A stretch of DNA of 64,000 nt from Williamsia serinedens (GTDB lineage Bacteria > Actinomycetota > Actinomycetes > Mycobacteriales > Mycobacteriaceae): contig NZ_JAMTCG010000004.1 of assembly GCF_024171725.1 (NCBI RefSeq), forward strand, positions 186,001 to 250,000. The letters are read 5' to 3'. The translations under genes were made by a program, and so were the position numbers. The stretch's first letter is position 1; each line of letters starts with the position of its first letter. This document shows positions 52,515 through 60,612 of the stretch, one piece after another. The notes below the pieces were generated by a model. It had not been told where the DNA came from and ran no database searches. It saw only the letters and a list, made by a program, of their open reading frames with translations.

Positions 52515-54044
52515 GTGCAGCAGGCACGAACTCGCTCGACCTGGCCCCTGACCACGCGGATCACCACTGCCGCCACCGGATTGGCGAGCATCGCCGCCGT
52601 CGTGGGTGTCGTCGCACTCGCCCCACCGAGCGGTCAGATGGCGGTGACGCCCGTCGCCGCGATCGTCGATTCGCCGGACACGGTGGGCATCTCGGACAAC
52701 GACCTCTACTGGGATGCGAACAACCCTGCGGCCGTTCAGGAATCACTGGACCGCATGCAGGCGCTCGGCGTGCAGAACATCCGCATCGCCGTGCCGTGGG
52801 CGGCCGTCGAACCCGTCGACGGCTCCTACGACTGGAGCAGCATCGACGCGATGGTGAACGCTGCCGACGCCCGCGGCATGGGTGTCCTCGCAGTCGTCAG
52901 CACCTCGCCGACGTGGACCCGCAGCGCCGACTCGACGGTGTACAACCCCCCCTCCGACCCGACCGCGTTCGCGGACTTCCTCCGCACGCTCTCGTCGCGC
53001 TATGCCGGGAAGGTCGGCGCCTACGAGGTGTGGAACGAGCCCAACTACTACGCCGCGTACTCCCCCGCACCCGACCCCGCGGGCTACACGGCGCTGCTGA
53101 AGGCGGCCTACCCCGCCATCAAGGCAGGCGACCCGAACGCCGAGGTGATCGGTGGTGTCCTGGGCTCCACCCTCACCTGGGGCACGTACACCATGAACCC
53201 GGTCGACTTCGTCCAGCAGATGTACGCGGACGGCGCAGCGGGGTCGTTCGACGCCCTGTCGTTCCACCCGTATCAGAACACCCTGATGTTCTCGCAGGGT
53301 CCGAGCGTCAGCACCGAGTCGCCGCTGAGCCAGCTCACCCGCATCCGAGACCTCATGGGCGCGAACGGTGATGCGAGCAAGGAGATCTGGGCGTCGGAGT
53401 ACGGCCTGCCGACCGGCACCGTCGGGGAGCAGAACCAGGCCACCTTTGTCGGCGATTTCCTGAACACGTGGAGCACGTTGCCCTACGCCGGGCCGGCGTT
53501 CCTCTACACGCTGAACGATCGCGACACGGCGGACACGACCGACCCCGAGAACACCTTCGGGATCTATCGCGACGACGGCACCGCCAAGCCCGTGGCCGCG
53601 GTGATCCAGCAGTTCATCGCGACGCATCCGACGTCTTCGACGGCGGCGGCACGCAACGCCGCGCTGGTGTCGTCGGCGAGCACCACGGAACCGACGAGCA
53701 CCACCGGCGCCTCGAGCGCCGCCGACCCGTCGGCGACGGAGTCGACGACCCGGTCGACGTCGGTCGGCCCGGCCGACACCACCGCACCCGCGACTTCGAC
53801 GGCACCGGCCACCTCGTCGACCGCAGCGGAGTCGACCACACCCGACACGGCGACACCCGACACGACGACACCGACCACGACGGCGACCACCCCGGCCGAC
53901 GCGACACCGGCAGCGACGACGACGGAGTCGGTCCCGCAGCCGACCACCCAGGAGTCGACGGCCCAGGAGTCGACGGCCCAGGAGTCGACGGCCACGTCGC
54001 CGACGGCGACCGAGCAGACCGCCGTCACCACCGCGGCGCCCTGA
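52515..54044 (+). CDS. Secreted clan-A glycoside hydrolase (cellulase/GH39-like) with Ser/Thr tail
   Basis: A 509-residue exported enzyme. The GTG at 52515 has GGAG 7 bases upstream. A hydrophobic signal or anchor (about 15-37, TTAATGLASIAAVVGVVALA) is followed by a TIM-barrel: MQALGVQNIRIAVPWAAVEP, YDWSSIDAMVNAADARGMGV, VGAYEVWNEPNYYAAYSPAP with acid/base Glu175. SFHPYQNTLMF and KEIWASEYGLPTGT follow, with nucleophile Glu295. The spacing of WNEP and SEYG suits clan GH-A (GH5/GH39-like); the glycan is unknown, perhaps the cell's own arabinogalactan or a plant polysaccharide. Residues about 378-509 are Thr/Ser/Ala/Pro-rich, including three QESTA units encoded by a 15-base tandem repeat near 53944, probably glycosylated. 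Confidence 0.87.
   Translation: MQQARTRSTWPLTTRITTAATGLASIAAVVGVVALAPPSGQMAVTPVAAIVDSPDTVGISDNDLYWDANNPAAVQESLDRMQALGVQNIRIAVPWAAVEPVDGSYDWSSIDAMVNAADARGMGVLAVVSTSPTWTRSADSTVYNPPSDPTAFADFLRTLSSRYAGKVGAYEVWNEPNYYAAYSPAPDPAGYTALLKAAYPAIKAGDPNAEVIGGVLGSTLTWGTYTMNPVDFVQQMYADGAAGSFDALSFHPYQNTLMFSQGPSVSTESPLSQLTRIRDLMGANGDASKEIWASEYGLPTGTVGEQNQATFVGDFLNTWSTLPYAGPAFLYTLNDRDTADTTDPENTFGIYRDDGTAKPVAAVIQQFIATHPTSSTAAARNAALVSSASTTEPTSTTGASSAADPSATESTTRSTSVGPADTTAPATSTAPATSSTAAESTTPDTATPDTTTPTTTATTPADATPAATTTESVPQPTTQESTAQESTAQESTATSPTATEQTAVTTAAP
53944..53993 (+). repeat. 15-bp tandem repeat in the hydrolase tail
   Basis: CCCAGGAGTCGACGG recurs three times with a 15-base period, encoding QEST-A units. 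Copy number probably varies between strains. Confidence 0.75.
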
Positions 54045-54097
54045 CCGCGTCGGGAGACCACCGCCCACAACCGGGCTGGGACCTCTAGAGTCCAGCC

Positions 54098-55525
54098 ATG
54101 ACGACGTCGCTCGGCAGCCAGGTCCTGCGCCGCAAGCCCGTCACGGGACCTGTCGAGTCCGGTGAGGGCGGTGCCCGGCTCACCCGGAGCATCAGCACGT
54201 TCCAGCTGACGATGTTCGGTGTCGGATCGACGATCGGTACCGGCATCTTCTTCGTCATGGCGCAGGCCGTACCCGACGCCGGCCCGGCGGTGATCCTCTC
54301 GTTCGTCGTCGCCGGCATCGCGGCGGGCCTGGCCGCACTCTGCTACGCGGAGATGGCGTCGACCGTGCCGGTGTCGGGGTCGACCTACTCCTACGCCTAC
54401 GCGACGCTCGGCGAACTCGTCGCGATGGGCGTGGCCGCCTGTCTGCTCCTGGAGTACGGGGTGTCGACGGCCGCGGTCTCCGTCGGGTGGTCGGGGTATC
54501 TCAACGAACTGCTCGCCAACGTCCTGCACGTCCGACTACCCGACGCGATCGTCGCCGGACCCTTCGACCCGAACCCGGGTGTCCTGAACCTGCCGGCGGT
54601 GGTGCTCGTCGCGATGTGCGCGCTGCTGCTCATCCGGGGTGCGAGCGAGTCCGCCCGGGCCAACGCGATCATGGTCATCATCAAGATCGCCGTCCTGGGC
54701 ATGTTCGTCGCGATCGCCTTCACCGCGTTCGACTCCGGCAACTTCTCGGACTTCCTGCCGTTCGGTGTGCACGGCATCAGCGTCGCCGCCGGCACGATCT
54801 TCTTCTCGTTCATCGGACTCGACGCGATCTCGACCGCCGGCGACGAGGTGAAGGATCCGCAGCGCGCGATGCCACGAGCGCTCATCGCGGCGCTCCTCGT
54901 CGTCATCAGCGCGTACGTGCTCGTCGCCGTCTCGGCCATCGGGGCGCAGCCGTGGCAGGACTTCGCGTCGCAGACCGAGGCAGGGCTGTCGACCATCCTG
55001 CAGAAGGTGACCGGAAACCTGTGGCCCGCCACCATCCTCGCTGCGGGAGCGGTGATCTCGATCTTCTCGGTCACACTGGTGACGATGTACGGACAGACGC
55101 GGATCCTGTTCGCGATGGCCCGCGACGGCATGTTGCCGCGCTGGTTCGCGCGGGTGAACCCCCGCACGCAGACGCCGGTCAACAACACGCTCGTCGTCGC
55201 GGTCGTCGTGGGTCTGCTCGCCGCCTTCGTCCCCCTCGACAAGCTCGCCGACATGGTCTCGATCGGCACCCTCACCGCGTTCATCGTCGTGTCGCTCGGC
55301 GTGATCGTGTTGCGCCGCACCCGACCCGACCTGCCGCGCGCGTTCACGGTCCCCGCCTACCCCGTCACCCCGGTCCTGTCGATCGCCGCGTGCATCTACG
55401 TGCTGTCGGGCCTGCACTGGTACACGTGGCTCTGGTTCGCCCTGTGGGTGGGCGTCGTGATCGGCTTCTACCTCCTCTGGGGGCGTCACCACAGCCTGCT
55501 GGGCGGCGAGAAGGCCGCGCCGTGA
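54098..55525 (+). CDS. APC-superfamily amino-acid permease
   Basis: A 475-residue permease with 12 or so transmembrane helices. TMFGVGSTIGTGIFFVMAQA is the helix-1 substrate motif (G-S-T-I-G-T-G), and ALCYAEMASTVPVSGSTYSY with AYATLGELVA the helix 2-3 signature of cationic amino-acid (CAT-type) transporters. FSFIGLDAISTAGDEVKDPQ, RAMPRAL is the central conserved segment. It imports amino acids, perhaps basic or branched, using ion gradients. The stop overlaps the GTG of the universal stress protein, a pairing seen in several bacteria in which the USP senses or gates uptake; that link is inferred. Confidence 0.93.
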   Translation: MTTSLGSQVLRRKPVTGPVESGEGGARLTRSISTFQLTMFGVGSTIGTGIFFVMAQAVPDAGPAVILSFVVAGIAAGLAALCYAEMASTVPVSGSTYSYAYATLGELVAMGVAACLLLEYGVSTAAVSVGWSGYLNELLANVLHVRLPDAIVAGPFDPNPGVLNLPAVVLVAMCALLLIRGASESARANAIMVIIKIAVLGMFVAIAFTAFDSGNFSDFLPFGVHGISVAAGTIFFSFIGLDAISTAGDEVKDPQRAMPRALIAALLVVISAYVLVAVSAIGAQPWQDFASQTEAGLSTILQKVTGNLWPATILAAGAVISIFSVTLVTMYGQTRILFAMARDGMLPRWFARVNPRTQTPVNNTLVVAVVVGLLAAFVPLDKLADMVSIGTLTAFIVVSLGVIVLRRTRPDLPRAFTVPAYPVTPVLSIAACIYVLSGLHWYTWLWFALWVGVVIGFYLLWGRHHSLLGGEKAAP

Positions 55526-56397
55526 CGGTCGTCGTCGGCGTCCACCCGGATCGTGCTGCGGCGGACGCACTCACGCTCGCGGCGTCGCTTGCGTCTCGGC
55601 TCGCCCACCCACTCGTCGTGACCACCGTGATCCCGACCCCGTGGACGACACCGTCGATGGCACGGGTCGACGCCGAGTTCGAGCAGTGGTCCCGAGAACT
55701 CGCCGACCGCGCGGCCCGCGACGCCGCCGGCACCCTGGCCGCACTGCCCGCGCCGGTGGAGGTCACCTACCGTGCCGTGCAGCACAAGTCGGTGTCCGGC
55801 GGTCTGCTGCGCGCCGTCACCGACACCGGTGCCCACACCCTCGTCCTGGGGTCCGCCGACGGTCCCGAGGGTGAGGTGTCGCTCGGCTCCACCGGCGACC
55901 GTCTGCTCCACTCGTCGTCGGTGGCGATGGCGATCAGCCCCCGCGGCTATGCCGGACGGGGACCCGCTTTCCCGCGCATCACCTGCGCCTACGCCGGCAC
56001 GCCCGACTCGCTGGCCGCGGTCCGTGCGGCGGTCGCGCTCGCCTCGACGCTCCGGATCACTTTGCGTGTCATCACCTTCGCCGTGCGCGGACGCACCATG
56101 TACCCACCGGAGGTGGGCCTGCACGCCGAGGACGCCGTCCTCGCCGCCCTGACCGAGCAGTCGCACGCCGCCCTCGACGCCCTCCGTGTCGACGGCACCA
56201 TCCCTCCCACCGTCGAGACGCGGGTGGTCACCGGCGATTCGTGGCGCGACGCACTGGCCGCGGCGGAGCTGGCTCCGACGGAACCGCTCGTCATCGGGAC
56301 GTCCCCGCGCGGCCAGATCCGACGCGTGTTCCTGGGGTCTCGCGCAGCGAAGATCGTGCGATCGAGTCCGGTGCCCGTCGTGGTCCTCCCGGGCTGA
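55522..56397 (+). CDS. Universal stress protein (two UspA domains)
   Basis: A 291-residue protein with two UspA-like halves (about 1-140 and 152-291). The first begins VTVVVGVHPDRAAADALTLA and ends near LVLGSADGPEGEVSLGSTGD, RLLHSSSVAMAISPRG. The second begins ITCAYAGTPDSLAAVRAAVA and ends VIGTSPRGQIRRVFLGSRAA, KIVRSSPVPVVVLPG. The ATP-binding G-2x-G-9x-G-(S/T) pattern is partly visible in both (GSADGPEGEVSLGS and GTSPRGQIRRVFLGS). Starts within the permease stop (GTGA) and is followed 4 bases later by the peptidase E gene. Likely modulates the permease or responds to energy state. Confidence 0.88.
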   Translation: MTVVVGVHPDRAAADALTLAASLASRLAHPLVVTTVIPTPWTTPSMARVDAEFEQWSRELADRAARDAAGTLAALPAPVEVTYRAVQHKSVSGGLLRAVTDTGAHTLVLGSADGPEGEVSLGSTGDRLLHSSSVAMAISPRGYAGRGPAFPRITCAYAGTPDSLAAVRAAVALASTLRITLRVITFAVRGRTMYPPEVGLHAEDAVLAALTEQSHAALDALRVDGTIPPTVETRVVTGDSWRDALAAAELAPTEPLVIGTSPRGQIRRVFLGSRAAKIVRSSPVPVVVLPG

Positions 56398-56401
56398 GCG
56401 G

Positions 56402-57013
56402 ATGCGACTCTTCCTGTCGTCGTTGGGGTTCGGCGATCACCCAGATGCACTGGTGGGCGTCGTGGGTGCGGGTGCGCGCATCGGTGTCGTCGTGAACGCC
56501 GTCGACGACCGACCCGCCGCCGACCGCGCTCTCGCCGTCGAGATCGAGTCCGACGAGATGGCGCGGCTGGGTCTCCGTCCCGTCCACCTCGACGTCCGGG
56601 ACCCCGATTCCGCTCGTCTCCTCGACGGGCTCGACGCCCTGTGGGTCCGCGGGGGCAACACCTTCGTACTGCGCGCTGCCCTGTCCGACGCCGACACGGA
56701 CACCGCCATCGTCGACCGAGTCCGCGCGGGGACGTTGGCGTGGGCCGGGTACAGCGCGGGCGCGGCGGTCCTCTCCCCCGACCTCCGGTACGTCTCCGAG
56801 GTCGACGACCCGTCCGCCGCGGGTCCGTCGCCGATCACCACCGGACTGGGTCTCGTCGACCGACCGGTCGTGCCGCACGTCGACGGCAGCTACGACGAGG
56901 CGTTGCGCTGTGCCGCACTGAGCGCTCGGCTGACCCGGGAGGATGTCGATCACCTCCGGATCGGCGACCGCGACGCGGTGACCGTCGTCGACGGGGTGGT
57001 CACCCGGCACTGA
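56402..57013 (+). CDS. Peptidase E-type (S51) class I amidotransferase-like protein
   Basis: A 203-residue protein with the peptidase E fold. The start MRLFLSSLGFGDHPD, then LDALWVRGGNTFVLRAAL (the GGNT motif), and TLAWAGYSAGAAVLSPDLRY with nucleophile Ser118 are typical of S51 family dipeptidases and cyanophycinase relatives. VVPHVDGSYDEALRC contains the histidine. It would hydrolyse aspartyl dipeptides, fitting its position after an amino-acid permease and a USP. Activity is inferred from motifs. Confidence 0.87.
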   Translation: MRLFLSSLGFGDHPDALVGVVGAGARIGVVVNAVDDRPAADRALAVEIESDEMARLGLRPVHLDVRDPDSARLLDGLDALWVRGGNTFVLRAALSDADTDTAIVDRVRAGTLAWAGYSAGAAVLSPDLRYVSEVDDPSAAGPSPITTGLGLVDRPVVPHVDGSYDEALRCAALSARLTREDVDHLRIGDRDAVTVVDGVVTRH

Positions 57014-57032
57014 CGCACGCAGAATCGCCGTC

Positions 57033-57536
57033 ATGACGGACATCGACGTGGTCACCGGTGACATCACGACACTCGAGGTGGACGCCGTCGTCAACGCGGC
57101 CAACACCCGGATGCGCGGCGGGGGTGGCGTCGACGGCGCCATCCACCGGGCAGGCGGCCCGGCGGTGCTGCAGGACTGCATCGCCCGCTTTCCGAACGGA
57201 CTGGCCACCGGCGACGCCGGTTGGACGACGGCCGGGAACATGCCCGCCCGGTGGGTCATCCACACCGTCGGACCGAATCATGCCGCCGGACAGACCGACC
57301 GGTCGCTGCTGACGTCCTGCTACCGCCGCTCGCTGGAGGTCGCCGACGAACTCGGTGTCGGCACCATCGCGTTCCCGCTCATCAGCGCCGGGGTCTACGG
57401 ATGGCCCAGGGACGACGCCATCGCCGCGGCGATCGAGACCATCGCCACGACACCGACCCGGGTGCAGCGCGCGATCCTGGTGGCGTTCGACGCCGCCACG
57501 GCTCGTCAGATGCAGGCGGCTCTCGACGCCCGGTAG
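57033..57536 (+). CDS. Macrodomain O-acetyl-ADP-ribose deacetylase
   Basis: A 167-residue MacroD-type domain alone. IDVVTGDITTLEVDAVVNAA, NTRMRGGGGVDGAIHRAGGP, and TAGNMPARWVIHTVGPNHAA are the ADP-ribose-binding and catalytic segments (N-A-A-N, G-G-G-V-D). IAFPLISAGVYGWPRDDAI is the diphosphate loop. It removes acetyl or ADP-ribosyl groups from O-acetyl-ADP-ribose or proteins, linking NAD+ metabolism and stress. It follows peptidase E by 19 bases on the same strand, so it may be the last gene of the permease-USP run. Confidence 0.94.
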   Translation: MTDIDVVTGDITTLEVDAVVNAANTRMRGGGGVDGAIHRAGGPAVLQDCIARFPNGLATGDAGWTTAGNMPARWVIHTVGPNHAAGQTDRSLLTSCYRRSLEVADELGVGTIAFPLISAGVYGWPRDDAIAAAIETIATTPTRVQRAILVAFDAATARQMQAALDAR

Positions 57537-57748
57537 GCGGTTCGCCCGCGATCTGCCGGGTTCGCCACCCCAGCTGGGTTTCGCCCGCCGCATGTCGCAG
57601 GCGAATCGGCACAACGGTGGCGACGCGACCATCCGACGGACCATTTCGGTCCGTCTGAACGCAACCCGCTGCGCCACAGTGCCGGTCGGACATACTCCGT
57701 TCACCGAATGGTCGGGAGACCGTGTCGCCGTTGAGATCAGGAGTGGCC
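57537..57748. other. Intergenic stretch with short repeats and a hairpin
   Basis: GGTTCGCC-like words occur three times between 57539 and 57590, and GGCGAA once in reverse at 57599. A perfect 8-bp stem GACGGACC/GGTCCGTC with loop ATTTC lies at 57635-57655. CATACT near 57690 could be a -10 element for the following small gene. No coding potential is apparent. Confidence 0.4.
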
Positions 57749-58054
57749 GTGGGGGACGTCGTACCTCTGTTCCGTCGGATGCCGTCGTCGGCGGTGGTCG
57801 AGGCGGTGACGAGCATCGGTGCGGAGGGTGCCGTCCATTCCGCGCCGGACAGGCGACTGCCGTCGAACGCAGACCGTGCTCAGGCAGCCCTGTTCGCCGA
57901 GCTGCTCGTCGAGCACCGGGCACGCATCACGCTCGCCCTGGACGAGGTGCAGACCGCCGATCTGGACCAGGCCCGCCTCGATCGCGCCGCACTACGACGG
58001 GAACTGCGGGAAGTGGCCGTCCACCTGGAGAAGATCGGCCGACTGTCGACCTGA
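57749..58054 (+). CDS. Small hypothetical protein with C-terminal helix
   Basis: A 101-residue soluble protein. The GTG at 57749 is preferred because AGGAG lies at 57739-57743, directly in ribosome-site distance; longer GTG starts at 57722 and 57743 exist. The N-terminal half (GDVVPLFRRMPSSAVVEAVT) is unremarkable. The C-terminal half (RAQAALFAELLVEHRARITL, ALDEVQTADLDQARLDRAAL, RRELREVAVHLEKIGRL) is continuous amphipathic helix with heptad-like Leu/Ala spacing, likely a coiled coil. No family recognised. It ends 6 bases before the convergent AIM24 gene. Confidence 0.6.
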   Translation: MGDVVPLFRRMPSSAVVEAVTSIGAEGAVHSAPDRRLPSNADRAQAALFAELLVEHRARITLALDEVQTADLDQARLDRAALRRELREVAVHLEKIGRLST

Positions 58055-58060
58055 CACGAC

Positions 58061-58822
58061 CTACTGGTGCTGCTGGAGCTGTTGCGCGATCTGCTGGTTG
58101 ATCTGTTGCAGCCCCGGCACCGACAGTCCCGGCAGCTGACCCTGGATCGAGCGCACGATCGACGAGTCGTCGCGCACCTTCTCACTCGACTGCACGAGGA
58201 CCGTTCCGGCACCGGTGAAGTCGAACTGACGCTCCTCGCCGGAATGCACACCGAATCGACGGCCGGCGGCGGAGATCAGGTCGGTCACCCAGGACTCGTC
58301 GAAGTGGTGACTCGGCGACGGGCAGTCGGCCCACCCCACGAGCGCCTCGGGGTCGACGCGCAGCGGCGGCTCGGCGAACATCACCGGCCCGTTCGACGAC
58401 GCGAGGAACTTGCCCGTCCCGAGCAGCGTGAGGAAGCCGGGGACGATCGACTGCTTCAACGACAGCTGCGGTTGCAGAGCGAGCAGGTTCGCCGCACGGA
58501 TGGTGAGATTGCCGTCGTCGAGGTCGTAGGCGTTGATGTCGTAGCCGCGGTCGCCGATGACGAGCTTGCCCTGCCCCTCCGCGATGACGAAGTCGCCGAG
58601 GTACAGCGGGGCCGAGAACCGTTGCGCGACCATGTGCAGCAGGTGCTGTTCGAGACCGTGCTGCAACGACCGGAACGACATCTGCCCGTAGTAGGCGATC
58701 ATCGCGCCCTTCGACAGGAACCACGGGTGCGTGAGGTCGATGGAGAACGCGTAGTTGTTGCCGGGCACGTTGTCGTCGACGGGCAGCGTGTAGGGGGTCC
58801 AGACGGTGTTGAGATCGCTCAC
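58061..58822 (-). CDS. AIM24 family protein, copy 3 of the cluster
   Basis: A 253-residue AIM24/TRAP-like beta-barrel protein (PF01987). LNTVWTPYTLPVDDNVPGNN, FLSKGAMIAYYGQMSFRSLQ, KLVIGDRGYDINAYDLDDGN, LTIRAANLLALQPQLSLKQS and FDFTGAGTVLVQSSEKVRDD follow the family layout. The end is Gln-rich (QQINQQIAQQLQQHQ), unlike its two neighbours. GTG 58822 overlaps the previous stop by 4 bases. AIM24 proteins are linked to mitochondrial membrane organisation in yeast; bacterial function is unknown. Confidence 0.87.
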   Translation of the reverse strand: MSDLNTVWTPYTLPVDDNVPGNNYAFSIDLTHPWFLSKGAMIAYYGQMSFRSLQHGLEQHLLHMVAQRFSAPLYLGDFVIAEGQGKLVIGDRGYDINAYDLDDGNLTIRAANLLALQPQLSLKQSIVPGFLTLLGTGKFLASSNGPVMFAEPPLRVDPEALVGWADCPSPSHHFDESWVTDLISAAGRRFGVHSGEERQFDFTGAGTVLVQSSEKVRDDSSIVRSIQGQLPGLSVPGLQQINQQIAQQLQQHQ

Positions 58823-59517
58823 AGCTTCTCCTCCGACGCCTGGACGAACACCGTTCCCTGCCCGGTGCACTCGAGCTGCATGGCCTCTCCGCCGGTCCGA
58901 CCGACGTTGCGCCAGCTGACCGCCGAGCGCAGCGTCGTCGACACCTGTCCCGCCGCACCGACATACGCCTGCGGATCGACGATGACCGGCTTGTCCGGTC
59001 TGACCGGCAGATCGAAGACGCCACCGTGGCCCAGCATCACCGCCGAGCCGGGCCCCGACAGCTGCGTCGTGAACATCCCCTGACCGGTGACCGCGCCCGC
59101 CGCCGCCGACCGCAGGGAGCCGAACAGCCCACCACCACCGCCGCCCCCGCCCGACGAGGCCACGGACACCACCGACGCCTGCAGACCCGAGGTGTACGCG
59201 AGCAGCCGCGACGCCTCGACCCGCAGCTGACCACCGAGAGCACCGACGTCGACGACGTGGGTCTCGATGCCGCGGAAGCCGTAGTGCACGGTGCCGGTTC
59301 CCTGGGCGACCATCGTGGCCTCGTGTTCGCCGGCGATCATGCGACCGGCCATGCCGCCCATCCCGGAGATACCGCCCATCCCTCCGGCACCGGGGATCTG
59401 GTGCGGCGCGAACGAGACTGCGCCGCTGTAGAAGAGCATCGCCCCGCGACGGGCGATGACCGGGCCCGACCGTGCGAGGTCGATCGAGACCACCTTGCTG
59501 TTGACGACGGTGAACAT
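58819..59517 (-). CDS. AIM24 family protein, copy 2
   Basis: A 232-residue AIM24-type protein. KVVSIDLARSGPVIARRGAM, LFYSGAVSFAPH opens the domain. Two glycine-rich loops interrupt it (GAGGMGGISGMGGMAG and a run of eight glycines near residue 130), probably flexible. AVTGQGMFTTQLSGPGSAVM, LPVRPDKPVIVDPQAYVGAA and ECTGQGTVFVQASEE complete it. Translation overlaps the next copy and begins 7 bases after the first copy stops. Confidence 0.87.
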   Translation of the reverse strand: MFTVVNSKVVSIDLARSGPVIARRGAMLFYSGAVSFAPHQIPGAGGMGGISGMGGMAGRMIAGEHEATMVAQGTGTVHYGFRGIETHVVDVGALGGQLRVEASRLLAYTSGLQASVVSVASSGGGGGGGGLFGSLRSAAAGAVTGQGMFTTQLSGPGSAVMLGHGGVFDLPVRPDKPVIVDPQAYVGAAGQVSTTLRSAVSWRNVGRTGGEAMQLECTGQGTVFVQASEEKL

Positions 59518-59524
59518 CGCTCCC

Positions 59525-60145
59525 CTATCGCTCGGCCGGTTGGATCGACACGACGCCGGTGCCGTCCCAGCGCAGCGAGAAGGCCTCACCGCCGCCCTGG
59601 CCGATCGCGCTGCGCCACGAGACGTCGGTGACGAAGGACTGTGAGAGCGCACCGCGGGCGCAGACGAATGCGTCGGGATCGACGACGAGCGGGTACTGCG
59701 GACTGACCTCGAGGTGGATGAGCGGCCCACCGCGCGAGAGGAGTCCGACCTGCCCGTGACCGGTGACCGTCGTGGTGAACAGCCCCTGCCCGGTGCTCAT
59801 CCCCCGGACACCGGCGAAGGTGACGTTCGTCGAGAGGTCGCCCGCGAGGACGAGGAGTTGCTCGCTCTCGACCTGCAGCGTCTCCCCGGCCAGGTCGATC
59901 ACGGTGACCTCGGCGGCATCGTGGGCGAAGTACACGACGCCGGACCCTGCGCACTCCATCAACGACAGGCCTTCGCCGGTCGCCCTCTGCTTGACACCGG
60001 CCAGCACACCCTCGCCGCCACCGAAACCCGCTGACTTGAACGAGATCTGGCCTTCGTAGGCCACCATCGACCCGGACAGGGCACGCACTGCCGAGTTGTC
60101 GAGGTGCGCCTCGAGGACCCGCTTGGACCGCTGCACCAACCGCAT
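59525..60145 (-). CDS. AIM24 family protein, copy 1
   Basis: A 206-residue first gene of the triplet. VLEAHLDNSAVRALSGSMVA, YEGQISFKSAGFGG opens the domain; MECAGSGVVYFAHDAAEVTV, VESEQLLVLAGDLSTNVTFA, and MSTGQGLFTTTVTGHGQVGL, VSPQYPLVVDPDAFVCARGA follow. ATG 60145 has GAGAAGGGCGCG upstream. It is divergent from the VOC gene with 68 bases between starts. The three copies share the S-G-S-M-V-A-Y-x-G and L-V-V-D-P-x-A elements but differ strongly elsewhere, so the duplication is old. Confidence 0.87.
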   Translation of the reverse strand: MRLVQRSKRVLEAHLDNSAVRALSGSMVAYEGQISFKSAGFGGGEGVLAGVKQRATGEGLSLMECAGSGVVYFAHDAAEVTVIDLAGETLQVESEQLLVLAGDLSTNVTFAGVRGMSTGQGLFTTTVTGHGQVGLLSRGGPLIHLEVSPQYPLVVDPDAFVCARGALSQSFVTDVSWRSAIGQGGGEAFSLRWDGTGVVSIQPAER

Positions 60146-60213
60146 CGCCGCGCCCTTCTCCCGGCGACGCCGAACGCCGGATTCGAGAAGAATGTAGACC
60201 CTACGATGACCCG

Positions 60214-60609
60214 ATGCGAGCACTCCCGTTCCTCACCTTCCAGCCCGCGACCCCGGACCGAGGAGCCGCGGCGGCGATGGCTGCCTACGTCGAGATCTTC
60301 GACGGCCGCGTCATCGGTGACCGACGGCGCACCGCCGACGAGCCGGGCGGCGAGGACACGGTGTTCCTCGCCGAGTTCGAGATCGCCGGGCTCCGGATCC
60401 GGTGCAGCGACTCACCGATCACGCACGCCTGGGACTTCACCCCGGGTGTCTCGCTGTGGGTCGACTGCGACTCCGCCGATCACCAGCGGATCTTCGCCGC
60501 GCTCGCCGAGGGTGGCCAGGAGTTCATGCCGCTGGGCGATTACGGCTTCGGACCGTTCGGGTGGGTGCAGGACCGCTTCGGCGTCAGCTGGCAGCTGGGC
60601 GTCGCGTGA
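60214..60609 (+). CDS. VOC/PhnB-type glyoxalase-fold protein
   Basis: A 131-residue protein of the 3-demethylubiquinone methyltransferase-like VOC group (PF06983). LPFLTFQPATPDRGAAAAMA, AYVEIFDGRVIGD, VFLAEFEIAGLRIRCSDSPI, FTPGVSLWVDCDSADHQRIF, and GDYGFGPFGWVQDRFGVSWQ, LGV fit end to end. Members bind small molecules and some are resistance proteins; role unknown here. Its end is 3 bases from the convergent EamA gene. Confidence 0.88.
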   Translation: MRALPFLTFQPATPDRGAAAAMAAYVEIFDGRVIGDRRRTADEPGGEDTVFLAEFEIAGLRIRCSDSPITHAWDFTPGVSLWVDCDSADHQRIFAALAEGGQEFMPLGDYGFGPFGWVQDRFGVSWQLGVA

Positions 60610-60612
60610 ACC

